Below are positions 1 through 7,309 of a stretch of 19,545 bases of DNA, in pieces. The notes below the pieces were generated by a model, which worked only from the letters and a program-made list of their open reading frames with translations, was not told the origin of the DNA and did no database searches. This stretch comes from an uncultured Ruminococcus sp. (GTDB lineage: Bacteria; Bacillota; Clostridia; Oscillospirales; Ruminococcaceae): NCBI GenBank assembly GCA_900545285.1, contig UQYK01000037.1, forward strand, positions 1 through 19,545, written 5' to 3'. The translations under genes were made by a program, and so were the position numbers. How positions within the stretch are numbered: position 1 is the stretch's first letter; every line of letters starts with the position of its first letter.

Positions 1-2
1 AG

Positions 3-55
3 TGGCTTTATGTGTCATTCTTTTTTTGTGTTGCACTTATATTGTAAATCTATCA
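3..55. repeat. Left copy of 53-bp terminal inverted repeat (probable mobile-element end)
   Basis: Positions 3-55 are the exact reverse complement of 19493-19545. One mismatch at 56 is followed by five more matching bases. The inside sequences are then unrelated, so both window ends run outward into the same repeated sequence. The repeat includes GTGTTGCACTTATATTGTAA, loosely reminiscent of IS30-family termini (from memory, weak). The first 55 bases are exactly the length before divergence, as expected if the window is a whole contig from an assembler using 55-mers. No transposase lies inside the window, so the family is unknown. Confidence 0.85.
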
Positions 56-159
56 CTGAAATAGGATTTGCTGATTCGCAGCAGCGTACAAAAATCAACG
101 GAACGCAGGCTGTTTTGCTGCATATATTGTTGTAACACATCGCCAAAATAAGATGTCAT
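37..159 (-). pseudogene. N-terminal fragment of Cro/CI-type helix-turn-helix gene, cut by the end repeat
   Basis: The frame starts at 159 with an ATG whose bases overlap the TGA of the upstream C_GCAxxG_C_C gene (ATGA, 4 bp), so the pair was translationally coupled. The first 35 or so residues (MTSYFGDVLQQYMQQNSLRS and following) contain SVDFCTLLRISKSYFSD, which reads like the helix-turn-helix of an HTH_3/XRE DNA-binding domain (second helix with its S-K-S-Y-F-S recognition segment). At position 55 the reading frame enters the terminal repeat and stops after five more codons at 37-39. The remaining product would be 40 aa, too short for a complete HTH domain plus effector region. I infer a gene interrupted by a mobile element. 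What it controlled cannot be told; the coupled redox gene is the natural guess. Confidence 0.6.
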
Positions 160-617
160 AATACCGGAACATTCCTTTCTTCCAACCATTCGTCTAAAAT
201 AGAAGCTGCTGTCTCTACAAAACGTACACACGGACGCACCCTATAATATGCTTCTGTCCGTGGCAGCGGATCCTGTTTCAGTTTTCCGGGAAGATCCCGC
301 AACAGTTCCCGGCAGCAAACAGTCTGGTGCACCTGCCGGAATTTTTCAGTCAACTCCCGTACCTGTGCATACAACGCTTTTTTTCCATCATATTCGGAAG
401 GATTATCGTAACCGTCCAGCATCCCCAGAACCAGATACATTCCTGTCACTGCACCACAGGTTTCCCTCTGACCACCCATTCCGCCGCCAAAGGCAGAAGC
501 CATACGCACCGCAGTTTCCAGCGATACCCCCATTTCTTCGTGAAATGCTCCTGCCACTGACTGTGCACAATTATATCCCTTTTGAAACAGCGTCCTTGCT
601 TTTGTTACATGTTCCAT
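156..617 (-). CDS. C_GCAxxG_C_C family protein (putative redox-active)
   Basis: Predicted 153 aa, starting at the ATG at 617 with AAGGTGG about nine bases upstream. The upstream in-frame extension is rejected because it runs through the leader. The family pattern is visible: an N-terminal Cys in YNCAQSV, a Gly-rich stretch AFGGGMGG leading to ETCGAVTG, then the Cys pair in TVCCRELL and a final Cys in VRPCVRFVETAA. Such conserved cysteines suggest metal or Fe-S binding or redox activity, but the biochemical role of the family is not established to my knowledge. It is about the usual length and looks intact. It has its own promoter overlapping the ppk1 stop codon and a terminator-like hairpin in its leader. 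It is followed by a truncated HTH gene overlapping by 4 bp. Confidence 0.85.
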   Translation of the reverse strand: MEHVTKARTLFQKGYNCAQSVAGAFHEEMGVSLETAVRMASAFGGGMGGQRETCGAVTGMYLVLGMLDGYDNPSEYDGKKALYAQVRELTEKFRQVHQTVCCRELLRDLPGKLKQDPLPRTEAYYRVRPCVRFVETAASILDEWLEERNVPVL

Positions 618-635
618 TTCTATCGACCACCTTAT

Positions 636-670
636 AAAAAAGTGCAGCAACACCTTTCGGCATGCCGCAC
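636..670 (-). terminator. Intrinsic terminator in the leader of the C_GCAxxG gene / after ppk1
   Basis: Minus-strand stem GTGCGGCA (670-663) pairs with TGCTGCAC (649-642) over 8 bp with one G-U, and TTTTTT follows at 641-636. It would end ppk1 transcripts, but it also lies about 8 nt after the start predicted for the next promoter. It is therefore either a ppk1 terminator that the downstream promoter must read through, or an attenuator. A nested palindrome CGGCATGCCG could compete with it. Confidence 0.65.
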
Positions 671-683
671 CAGCGTTTCTTAT

Positions 684-712
684 AGTATAACACAAACGGT
701 TATTTTTGTCAA
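684..712 (-). promoter_or_regulatory. Promoter of the C_GCAxxG / HTH gene pair
   Basis: The -35 TTGACA (712-707) is perfect, the spacer is 17 bp, and the -10 is TATACT (689-684), predicting a start near 677. The -35 box contains the TGA stop of ppk1 (711-709), so the promoter begins inside the ppk1 gene end. Confidence 0.75.
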
Positions 713-2793
713 TTCTGCGATTCTTCTGTTACTTCTTCTGCTTCCGCTGTTTCTTCCAGCGCTGTATAAGCCGCCTCATAGAAGTATTCCTGTGCATTGA
801 TTTGCGGTTCAGTTGCAGGTTCCCGGATATAGGAGCCGTCCGGCTGCTGTACCCGTGCCTTTACATTATCCGTCATCATGACATCAAACATATCCAGAAT
901 CCGCTGTTTGATGGAAGCATCATAGATCGGTGCAGCAACTTCCACGCGCCGCCGTGTATTACGCGTCATCCAGTCCGCAGATGCAATATATACCTTGCAG
1001 TTTTCGTGAGCACCGAAAATATAAATTCGTGTGTGCTCCAAAAAGCGTCCGACAATGCTGCGGATAGAGATATTTTCTGTCTCTCCCGGCACACCAGCAA
1101 TCAGGCAGCTGATTCCGCGGATGATCATTTCGATTTTTACGCCAGCCTTTGAAGCTTCAATCAGCTTTTCAATCAAATATTTATCTGTCAGCGAGTTGAT
1201 CTTAATTCCGATATACGCCGGCTCACCCTTTAATGCCAGGTTTGTCTGTTCATCAATCATGTCTGCCAGCTTATTTTGCAGGCACTTCGGTGCAACCAGC
1301 AAGTGTTCTGTATGCTCAACAGTCTGCCCCAGACACAGGGCATGAAATACCCGATTGGCTTCCAGGCCAATTTCGTGATTGGCCGTCATGAGAGAATAGT
1401 CTGTATAAATGGCAGAGGTTTTCTCGTTGTAGTTTCCGGTTCCCACCTGTGTAATGTAGGAGATTTCCGTTCCCACTTTTTTGGTAATCAGGCAGAGCTT
1501 GCTGTGCACCTTCAGATTATCCAGGCCATAGATGATCCGGCATCCGGCATCTTCCAGGCGACGAGACCATTCGATGTTGTTCTCCTCATCAAAACGTGCG
1601 CGGAGTTCAACCAATACCACAACATCTTTTCCGTTTTCAGCGGCTTCAATCAGCGCTTCTACAATCTTGCTGTTCGAAGCCACGCGATACAATGTCATTT
1701 TAATAGAAACAACCTGTGGATCCTTTCCGGCTTCATTTAACAGGGTCAGGAACGGACGAATGCTCTCATAGGGAAAAGTCAGGAAACGATCCTGTTCCTC
1801 CACCTGTTCAATCATGCGCTTAGACAGGTCACGCCACGCCGGTCTCTGCGGCACGCGGCGCTGATAGAAAAGGCATTTATTATGCCGCAGCATGTCTCTT
1901 ACCACAGACAATACAGAGAGGTTCAGGGGAGCTTCTGAGTAGAATACCTGACCCTCTGTCAGATTCAGATACTTGCACAATGTCTGAATGACGGCAGTGT
2001 CCATCAGACGGGAGAACTCCAGCTTAATGGGGCAGAGCTTCCGGCGCTCCCGAATCAGCTGTTCCATTGCTTCCCGATAGTCCACCTCTTCTTCAATCCG
2101 CTCATCCGGCTCAATATCCGCATTGCGCACCATGCGAATCAAAGACTTGCTCTTGATGGTGTGACGGGAGAAAATCTCCGGGGCAAAATGGAGAATCAGT
2201 TCTTCCACCAGGATAAAACGATTCTTACCCGTAGGCAATGAGACAATCTTCGGGAATACGCCGCTGCTGCAAGGCACGATTCCCAGCTTCTGTGTTCCTT
2301 TTTTCTCCAGAACTACCACGGCATAGATGGCTTTATTCTGCAAAAACGGAAACGGCTGCTTTTTGCCGATAATCTGCGGTGACAGAAGCGGCTCAATTTC
2401 TGCCTTGAAATATGCTTCCAACCAGGCAGCCTCTTCCAGTGTAATGGTGTGAAAATCTACGATATCCACGCCCTGCATGCTAAGCTCTGCCCGCAGATCG
2501 TCATAGGTGCGGTCTTTTTCCCGCAACAGTTCCCGGACTCTGGCATAAATCGCCGTCAGCTGTTCCTTGCAGGTCATGTTGGTTTTATTTTCCCGGAACT
2601 GGGGATCCTCACACATCTGATCGTACAAGGAGCCGCATCGAACCATAAAAAATTCATCCAGATTGCTCTGGAAAATAGACAAAAAAGAAAGCCGTTCACA
2701 AAGCGGATTCTGTTCATCCTGCGCTTCTTCCAAGACGCGCTGATTAAATTTTAACCAGGAAAGTTCCCGGTTGTCATAGCATTTCGACTTCAT
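709..2793 (-). CDS. ppk1: Polyphosphate kinase 1
   Basis: Predicted 694 aa, the normal length for PPK1, which reversibly polymerises the terminal phosphate of ATP into polyphosphate. The N-terminal domain opens with the typical NRELSWLKFNQRVLEEA. The two catalytic histidines are visible: H430 in LKVHSKLCLI, the autophosphorylated residue by homology, and H587 in GRFLEHTRIYIF. ASADWMTRNTRRRVEVA is the conserved C-terminal motif. Two in-frame ATGs lie at 2799 and 2793; I prefer 2793 because GGAGG then sits 7 nt upstream, against 1 nt for the outer ATG. The C-terminus ends in an acidic Glu/Ala-rich tail. It is divergent from ppx across a 400-bp region with Pho-box repeats, so phosphate control is likely. 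Confidence 0.97.
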   Translation of the reverse strand: MKSKCYDNRELSWLKFNQRVLEEAQDEQNPLCERLSFLSIFQSNLDEFFMVRCGSLYDQMCEDPQFRENKTNMTCKEQLTAIYARVRELLREKDRTYDDLRAELSMQGVDIVDFHTITLEEAAWLEAYFKAEIEPLLSPQIIGKKQPFPFLQNKAIYAVVVLEKKGTQKLGIVPCSSGVFPKIVSLPTGKNRFILVEELILHFAPEIFSRHTIKSKSLIRMVRNADIEPDERIEEEVDYREAMEQLIRERRKLCPIKLEFSRLMDTAVIQTLCKYLNLTEGQVFYSEAPLNLSVLSVVRDMLRHNKCLFYQRRVPQRPAWRDLSKRMIEQVEEQDRFLTFPYESIRPFLTLLNEAGKDPQVVSIKMTLYRVASNSKIVEALIEAAENGKDVVVLVELRARFDEENNIEWSRRLEDAGCRIIYGLDNLKVHSKLCLITKKVGTEISYITQVGTGNYNEKTSAIYTDYSLMTANHEIGLEANRVFHALCLGQTVEHTEHLLVAPKCLQNKLADMIDEQTNLALKGEPAYIGIKINSLTDKYLIEKLIEASKAGVKIEMIIRGISCLIAGVPGETENISIRSIVGRFLEHTRIYIFGAHENCKVYIASADWMTRNTRRRVEVAAPIYDASIKQRILDMFDVMMTDNVKARVQQPDGSYIREPATEPQINAQEYFYEAAYTALEETAEAEEVTEESQN

Positions 2794-2933
2794 ATCCATT
2801 CCTCCACTTGTTATGCAGTGTACTGCATTTATAAAAACTTAAAATTTTCCTCTGTCTGCGACAGAAAAAATCTGGTAATTCACCCGTTTTCGACCATATC
2901 TGCATAGATTTTGGCACAACATGTTCTGATTCT

Positions 2934-2999
2934 ATTATAAAAGATTTTCATATTTTTCAACACCGCAATGATGTAAAATATATGTTATTTTTTCGTTAA
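2934..2999 (-). promoter_or_regulatory. ppk1 promoter with three Pho-box repeats
   Basis: Reading the minus strand, TTAACG (2999-2994), ATAACA (2988-2983) and TTTACA (2977-2972) are spaced exactly 11 bp apart, the hallmark of PhoP operators in Bacillus (TTAACA-like hexamers separated by 5 bp). A -10 TATAAT lies at 2939-2934 with a loose TTGAAA (2960-2955, spacer 15 bp). The outermost box shares the palindrome CGTTAACG (2994-3001) with the ppx array on the other strand. I infer activation under phosphate limitation by a PhoP-type regulator not encoded here. Confidence 0.6.
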
Positions 3000-3084
3000 C
3001 GCATAAATCTTCGATAATTAACCGGAATTTAACATCATCTTCGAAGAACCGCCCTTGTATAAATAGTATATTTTGTTATATAAT
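2996..3084 (+). promoter_or_regulatory. ppx promoter with Pho-box repeats
   Basis: Plus-strand hexamers TTAACG (2996-3001), TTAACC (3018-3023) and TTAACA (3029-3034) fall on one 11-bp register; the position at 3007 is degenerate. Downstream are a candidate -35 TTGTAT (3055-3060), 18-bp spacer and -10 TATAAT (3079-3084). An alternative -10, TATAAA (3058-3063), would place the boxes closer to the usual PhoP distance. The rest of the 2800-3193 intergenic stretch is AT-rich leader without a gene. Confidence 0.6.
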
Positions 3085-3108
3085 AAATATGCATCAAAGA
3101 AATTACAC

Positions 3109-3167
3109 AGCAGGTTTTTTCTGCATTCCGCTTTGCGTTCAGCAAAATAAAATATAACAAACCTGCT
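3109..3167 (+). other. Inverted repeat in the ppx leader
   Basis: AGCAGGTTT (3109-3117) is perfectly complementary to AAACCTGCT (3159-3167). Inside the 41-nt loop a second small hairpin, TTTGC (3132-3136) with GCAAA (3142-3146), can form. No T-run follows, so this is a structured 5' leader rather than a terminator. It ends about 27 nt before the ppx start codon. Function unknown. Confidence 0.4.
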
Positions 3168-3193
3168 TTATTATCAGATCAGGAGAATCCACT

Positions 3194-4126
3194 ATGAAAT
3201 ACGCAGTCATTGACATCGGATCCAACACTGTCCGTCTGGCAGTTTACCTCACAGACGGGGACAATTTCAGTCCGGTTTTTTCACAAAAATACACCATCGG
3301 ACTAGCCGGATATGTAACAGACGGCTTTCTTCAGCCGGAAGGCATCCGGAAAGCCTGTGACACCCTTCTGCAATGCCGGTCACTGATCGCCCTGTTTGAC
3401 GGCATTGCAGAAACATACGTCTTTGCGACCGCCTCTCTGCGCAATGTTCAGAATACACAGGAAGCAGTGGATCAGATTTTTATGGTAACCGGATTCTCCG
3501 TAGATGTGCTGTCCGGACAGGCCGAGGCTTACCTGGATTATTACGGCGTACTGCACGAAGCGCCCCTGGAAAATGGACTTCTGTTCGACATTGGCGGCGG
3601 CAGCACGGAAATTGTCACCTTTGCCCATGACGGCCCTGGTTTGATTGAAAGCCTTCCCATCGGCTCTCTGAATCTGGCGCAGGCTTATGTGGAAAAAATT
3701 TTCCCGAAGCAAAAAGAAAAAGAAGCCATGCTGGGAAAAATTCATAAGACATTCCGCAAACGGAAGCTGCATCGGCTCCCTGCTTTTCCCCATCTCTGCG
3801 GAATCGGCGGAACAGCGCGAACACTGCTGGCACTGGTTCAGGCACAGCAGGATCTTCCGGAATCACAACGTGTCATTACACTGGCGCAGATCCGCACATT
3901 GGAGAAGGCCCTCTGGAAACGAGATACAGATGCCAGAAACCTGCTTTTACAGAACTGTCCGGATCGGCTGTTCCCCATTTATCCAGGACTTCTCATTCTG
4001 GACGCACTGCTGGATCTCACCGAGTGTAAATCTGTCTATGTCAGCAAGTATGGTGTCCGAGAAGGCTATCTCCGCCGGAAATTAAACCAGAATCAAAATC
4101 AGAAAACAGAGCATTCCCTCCACTGA
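3194..4126 (+). CDS. ppx: Ppx/GppA-family exopolyphosphatase
   Basis: Predicted 310 aa, the short two-domain form of the Ppx/GppA family (ASKHA fold) lacking the C-terminal HD-like region of the about 500-aa enterobacterial enzymes. Visible motifs are the N-terminal phosphate loop VIDIGSNTVRLAVY (D7-T12), FATASLRN, and LLFDIGGGSTEIV with D132 and the GGGST loop. CGIGGTARTLLAL is the second-domain motif. Family members remove phosphate from polyphosphate ends or hydrolyse pppGpp; pairing with ppk1 favours polyphosphate as substrate. AGGAG lies 8 nt before the ATG. It is transcribed away from ppk1 from a Pho-box promoter, so synthesis and breakdown may be induced together. It is followed by a strong terminator facing the AraC gene. 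Confidence 0.93.
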   Translation: MKYAVIDIGSNTVRLAVYLTDGDNFSPVFSQKYTIGLAGYVTDGFLQPEGIRKACDTLLQCRSLIALFDGIAETYVFATASLRNVQNTQEAVDQIFMVTGFSVDVLSGQAEAYLDYYGVLHEAPLENGLLFDIGGGSTEIVTFAHDGPGLIESLPIGSLNLAQAYVEKIFPKQKEKEAMLGKIHKTFRKRKLHRLPAFPHLCGIGGTARTLLALVQAQQDLPESQRVITLAQIRTLEKALWKRDTDARNLLLQNCPDRLFPIYPGLLILDALLDLTECKSVYVSKYGVREGYLRRKLNQNQNQKTEHSLH

Positions 4127-4132
4127 TGCTAA

Positions 4133-4206
4133 AATACCAAGAAAGCGTATGAAAAATGGTATCCTATCGCAAAACCATTTTTCATACGCTTTCTTTTTTT
4201 GGTATT
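4133..4206. terminator. Bidirectional intrinsic terminator between ppx and the AraC gene
   Basis: A perfect 20-bp inverted repeat (4141-4160 with 4174-4193, 13-nt loop) is followed on plus by TTTTTTT (4194-4200). An outer AATACC/GGTATT pair extends it. It serves ppx on plus; on minus a weaker T-rich tail could serve the convergent AraC-family gene. Confidence 0.9.
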
Positions 4207-4211
4207 GCCGG

Positions 4212-5057
4212 TCATCCGTAAAGCGGAATGTTTGCCGGCAGAATTTGCAGCTTTTGATCATACGCATCTGCACGGAGCAGCGCCTCATATTTTTTGGGTG
4301 TCAGCCCGGTGAATGCCTTGAAATCATGGACAAAATGAGACTGATCATAATACCCCAGATCCATTGCAATTTCCGTCAGATTCCGGCCGTTGGGAGCATT
4401 CAGCGCTGAAACTGCTGTTTGAAACCGAACAATCTTTGCCAGCTGTTTGGGGCTGAGTCCGGTTTCTTCCCGAAAGCTGCGATCTAGATACCGCGGCGTA
4501 TAGCCAGTCTCTTCGGCCAGGCTTTCAATCGAAACGCGTCCGGCCGTCCGAAACAGCTGATTGGCAGAATGCAGCACAAGCAAGTGGCTGTTCTCCAGGG
4601 GCGAAACCCGGCGGTAAATTTTCATATAGGAATGCATAAATGCAGAAATCTGCTTTCGAAAATCAGTGGTGGCGCAGATATTTTCGAACATCCGTTCGTC
4701 CTGAATCAGGGCAGAAAATGGCACTCTCTGGTTGACCAGATCATGAACCGCATGCGCTGTCCCCAGAATCGGGTTATATCCCGGCAGAAAACGCACGCCA
4801 AAATAACAGCTGTCGGATTCCAAAAGCACCGCCTGCGGTGACAGCACCGTACCGCAGATATCCGCGCTGGGATGGGACGGATTGCAGCAAAAAACCATAT
4901 CCACACAGCCATCCGGAACCGCATAACGCGGCTCCTTCCCCGTCCGGCACTGATAAAAATGCACGATGCCAAAGCGGTTCATAACGTATTTGATATAAGA
5001 TTCTGAAGCAGTTACAAAGAAAGGCTGTTTGGGTGTCATATATACCAGCGGTTCCAC
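4212..5057 (-). CDS. AraC-family transcriptional regulator
   Basis: Predicted 281 aa, starting at a GTG at 5057 because AAGGGGG lies 7 nt upstream; an in-frame ATG at 5039 is the alternative. The N-terminal ~160 residues look like the cupin-type sensing region of short AraC regulators (PDGCVDMVFCCNP, FGVRFLPGYNPILG). The C-terminal ~100 residues hold the two helix-turn-helix motifs: VSIESLAEETGYTPRYLDRS followed by F-R-E-E-T-G-L-S-P, then LTEIAMDLGYYDQSHFVHDF followed by the family signature FTGLTPKKYEALL. It stands alone with its own promoter and a shared terminator. The neighbouring permease and amino-acid oxidation genes are reasonable targets, but nothing in the sequence proves it. The ligand is unknown. 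Confidence 0.93.
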   Translation of the reverse strand: MEPLVYMTPKQPFFVTASESYIKYVMNRFGIVHFYQCRTGKEPRYAVPDGCVDMVFCCNPSHPSADICGTVLSPQAVLLESDSCYFGVRFLPGYNPILGTAHAVHDLVNQRVPFSALIQDERMFENICATTDFRKQISAFMHSYMKIYRRVSPLENSHLLVLHSANQLFRTAGRVSIESLAEETGYTPRYLDRSFREETGLSPKQLAKIVRFQTAVSALNAPNGRNLTEIAMDLGYYDQSHFVHDFKAFTGLTPKKYEALLRADAYDQKLQILPANIPLYG

Positions 5058-5137
5058 TCTGCTTCCCCCTTCATCTGCAATTTCTGCGCTGAAATCGTTT
5101 TGATACCATTTGCTGTCACGTTTTTCAGCAGAATTTC

Positions 5138-5166
5138 ATTATAATACAGTTTGAAGGAAATTGCAA
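5138..5166 (-). promoter_or_regulatory. Promoter of the AraC-family gene
   Basis: -35 TTGCAA (5166-5161), 17-bp spacer, -10 TATAAT (5143-5138). The 75-nt leader contains an imperfect inverted repeat (5079-5094 with 5124-5136) but no T-run. Confidence 0.7.
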
Positions 5167-5197
5167 GCGCCAACGGAAAAAAATCCATTTTTTCTTG

Positions 5198-5253
5198 TTT
5201 TGAAAAGAAAAAAAGCCGTCTTTCATAAGGAACTCAATGAAAAACGACTTTTT
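5198..5253 (-). terminator. Intrinsic terminator of the PII-permease operon
   Basis: On the minus strand the arm at 5253-5237 pairs with 5226-5210 over 17 bp, two of them G-U, with a 10-nt loop. A T-rich tail (5209-5198) follows. The hairpin pairs fully only as minus-strand RNA, which fixes its orientation; it sits about 30 nt after the permease stop. Confidence 0.85.
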
Positions 5254-5284
5254 GATATGTGCGCTTGGAACGTTCGCGGTTTGC

Positions 5285-6763
5285 TTACGATTCCGGACGC
5301 GTTCCGGTATTTACGTCTGCCGGGAGACTCTTAATTTCAGGTTTAGCATGCAGGTGCAGCTTTTTGGCCACATCCGGGTTATGGTGAATCTGATACAAAT
5401 CCGATTCCATCGCCATAACCTCTTTGATCTGGTATGCCCGGAACATGGGTCGCTTCATGACGCATTTAATCCAGATTACCGCATAAACGGACAGAATTGC
5501 AAGAGTAATCACAAAGATCAAATAGATCCGCTTCTTGACTTCCCAATCAGAATCAATGTTATAAATCATAAAGGCGTTTCCGATAATGCCCACAATGGGA
5601 ATCACCGGCCCCAGGGGCAGCTTAAAGGTACGCGGTGCCCTTGGCAGACGCTTCCGGAGAATCAGCACATCACAGTGCAGAATGATGTAGGAGAAAATCC
5701 AGAAGGTGCATCCGGTCAGAATCAGGAATGTCAGCTGATCGCTGGTAGACAAGCCAGTGACATTGATCAGAATCATTACGGCCGCAACCAGAAACAATCC
5801 GACATACGGAGTTCCGCACTTGTTTTTCCGCATAAACACAGACGGCAGCAGCTGAATTTTCGCCATGCCAGAACAAATCTGCGCAATGGAAAACATCGCG
5901 GTGTTCAGCGTACTGATTACCGCCAGCAGCGAGATCACAGTCATCCAGACGGTACCCACCTTGCCGTAGAGCAAAGAGCCATACAAAATATGGGGCACTG
6001 TGCTTACGCGAAGTTCATCCCACGGCGTATAATGGCTAAATCCGATGACAACAAAAATCTGCATCACCAGGATTGCCAGCAAGCTGATTACCATGCCCAG
6101 CGGTACCTTTTTTCGCGAATTTTTTACCTGTGCGGAAATTGGAACGATAAATTCCACACCAATGAACAGAAAGAAGGCCAGTCCCAGCAGAGAGAACACA
6201 TCTCCCGGCTTAGAGGAAAGAACAGCCGGCTGTTCCACAACTTCACCCGTTCCCAACTTCAAAGCGCCCATAATGCCGAGGAACAGCAATGAGCCGATCA
6301 ATCCGTAGGCAACGATGTTTTGTACCTTTGCGAACATATCTACTCCAAAAAGATTCAGCCCCAGCAAGAGCAAAATTAACACAACGGAGTAAACAGAACC
6401 GGGAATCGGCACACCGGTCAGCACACTGCTCAGGGTGTTGCCGAACATTGCAGCCTCAGAACTGCCCATAATCGTCTGACATGTGAGATAGCCGCCTACT
6501 GTAATTACAATGGAAACAAAGGGGCCAAAACATGCCAGGGTGTACTGCGCCATGCCGCCGGTCAGATTGGGCATCAATGCGTTCAGCTCGCAAATAGAAA
6601 ATGCCGTCAGAATATTAAAGGCACAGGCAATCGCCATGGTAATGATAAACGGCAGTCCAATGGCAGAAGCACCCTGCCCGATGGAAAGCAGACAGCTTGT
6701 CGCAATAATCAGTCCCACGCCAGTTGCCACAATGCTGGGCAAGCCTAATTTTTTTTCTTGCAT
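5285..6763 (-). CDS. APC-superfamily amino-acid permease
   Basis: Predicted 492 aa from ATG 6763; a GTG at 6766 is equally possible and the ribosome site AAAGAG is weak. The protein is a polytopic membrane transporter with about 12 hydrophobic segments. The first carries the glycine-rich LPSIVATGVGLIIATSCLL typical of amino acid-polyamine-organocation transporters. The segment AFFLFIGVEFIVPISAQVKN, followed by the basic NSRKKVPLG, is the usual TM6 region and the loop after it. About 60 residues follow the last membrane segment, forming a charged cytoplasmic tail (residues ~430-492, with YQIHHNPDVAKKLHLHAKPE). The gene follows a stand-alone PII gene with only a 54-nt gap and no promoter, so the two are co-transcribed. 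Downstream of an amino-acid oxidase operon, it probably imports that enzyme's substrate. Specificity cannot be read from the sequence. Confidence 0.92.
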   Translation of the reverse strand: MQEKKLGLPSIVATGVGLIIATSCLLSIGQGASAIGLPFIITMAIACAFNILTAFSICELNALMPNLTGGMAQYTLACFGPFVSIVITVGGYLTCQTIMGSSEAAMFGNTLSSVLTGVPIPGSVYSVVLILLLLGLNLFGVDMFAKVQNIVAYGLIGSLLFLGIMGALKLGTGEVVEQPAVLSSKPGDVFSLLGLAFFLFIGVEFIVPISAQVKNSRKKVPLGMVISLLAILVMQIFVVIGFSHYTPWDELRVSTVPHILYGSLLYGKVGTVWMTVISLLAVISTLNTAMFSIAQICSGMAKIQLLPSVFMRKNKCGTPYVGLFLVAAVMILINVTGLSTSDQLTFLILTGCTFWIFSYIILHCDVLILRKRLPRAPRTFKLPLGPVIPIVGIIGNAFMIYNIDSDWEVKKRIYLIFVITLAILSVYAVIWIKCVMKRPMFRAYQIKEVMAMESDLYQIHHNPDVAKKLHLHAKPEIKSLPADVNTGTRPES

Positions 6764-6817
6764 CACGATTCAACTCTTTTCTCAATCTTCTGAAAATTTG
6801 CAGCGGATTTTACACAC

Positions 6818-7180
6818 TTATTTTTCTCCGTACATCAGGGCATCAATTCCCTCTTCCCCGGTACGAACCCGTACCACATTGGTGACATCCGATACAAATA
6901 TTTTGCCGTCTCCGATGTGCCCGGTATACAATTCCTTCTTTACAAATTCCAGCAGGCCGTCCAGCTCTTCTGTCGGCAGCACAATCATAACCACTTCTTT
7001 GGGCAGCAGGCTGATCTCCTGATTTTTCTCCGCCACTTCAAATTCCTGTGTGCCGTGCTGCACACCACATCCCAAAACCTGATATACTGTCATGCCGGTG
7101 ATGTGGAACTTTCCCAGTGCCTTTTTCAGCGGTTCAATTTTTGAGATTCCTGTAATAATCTCCACTCTGGATAATTTCAT
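6818..7180 (-). CDS. Stand-alone PII-family signal protein (GlnB/GlnK-like, divergent T-loop)
   Basis: Predicted 120 aa, starting at ATG 7180 with GGGAGG about 9 nt upstream. The longer frame upstream lacks a ribosome site. PII proteins are trimeric sensors of ATP/ADP and 2-oxoglutarate that bind transporters and enzymes. Conserved features are GMTVYQVLGCGVQ with the Gln equivalent to GlnB Q39 (Q41), LLPKEVV with the Lys equivalent to K58 (K61), and the C-terminal signature TGHIGDGKIFVSDV followed by VRVRTGEEG. The T-loop (about 38-58) is unusual: GTQEFEVAEKNQEIS has no tyrosine at the uridylylation position and seems one residue longer. It is co-transcribed with an APC permease rather than an amt gene, so I infer that it gates that permease. 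It differs clearly from the PII domain fused to the ammonium transporter in this window. Confidence 0.9.
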   Translation of the reverse strand: MKLSRVEIITGISKIEPLKKALGKFHITGMTVYQVLGCGVQHGTQEFEVAEKNQEISLLPKEVVMIVLPTEELDGLLEFVKKELYTGHIGDGKIFVSDVTNVVRVRTGEEGIDALMYGEK

Positions 7181-7215
7181 TGTCAAATTCCTCCCAAGGT
7201 TTATAACATTCTGCA

Positions 7216-7257
7216 AAAAAGAAAGATGCCGAATTTCTGCTGAAATTCGACATCTTT
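7216..7257 (-). terminator. Intrinsic terminator/attenuator in the PII-permease leader
   Basis: Minus-strand arms 7257-7242 and 7237-7222 form a 16-bp stem with one mismatch and loop AGCA, followed by CTTTTTT (7221-7215). It lies downstream of both the FAD-oxidase stop codon (7339) and the extended -10 promoter at 7278. Transcripts from either source must pass it to reach the PII gene. An alternative small hairpin, GAC-AAAGAT-GTC (7260-7249), would break its 5' arm. Confidence 0.8.
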
Positions 7258-7272
7258 GTCTTTCTGCATTTT

Positions 7273-7281
7273 ATTATAGCA
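7273..7281 (-). promoter_or_regulatory. Extended -10 promoter of the PII-permease operon
   Basis: TGCTATAAT (7281-7273) is a perfect extended -10 (TGnTATAAT) with no good -35, predicting a start near 7266. The palindrome CGGAAC-GTG-GTTCCG (7310-7324) lies about 32 bp upstream, a suitable place for an activator. Confidence 0.6.
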
Positions 7282-7309
7282 AACATTTTATCAAAAAAAT
7301 TGTATAAAT

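Noticed and set aside
2794..2799. ppk1 start at the outer ATG (2799)
   Set aside because: GGAGG would be only 1 nt from this ATG; the ATG at 2793 has a 7-nt spacing.
5237..6292. 351-codon open frame on plus, antisense to the permease
   Set aside because: Its sequence is rich in His/Gln/Asn/Arg as expected from reverse reading of a membrane protein gene; the permease is clearly real.
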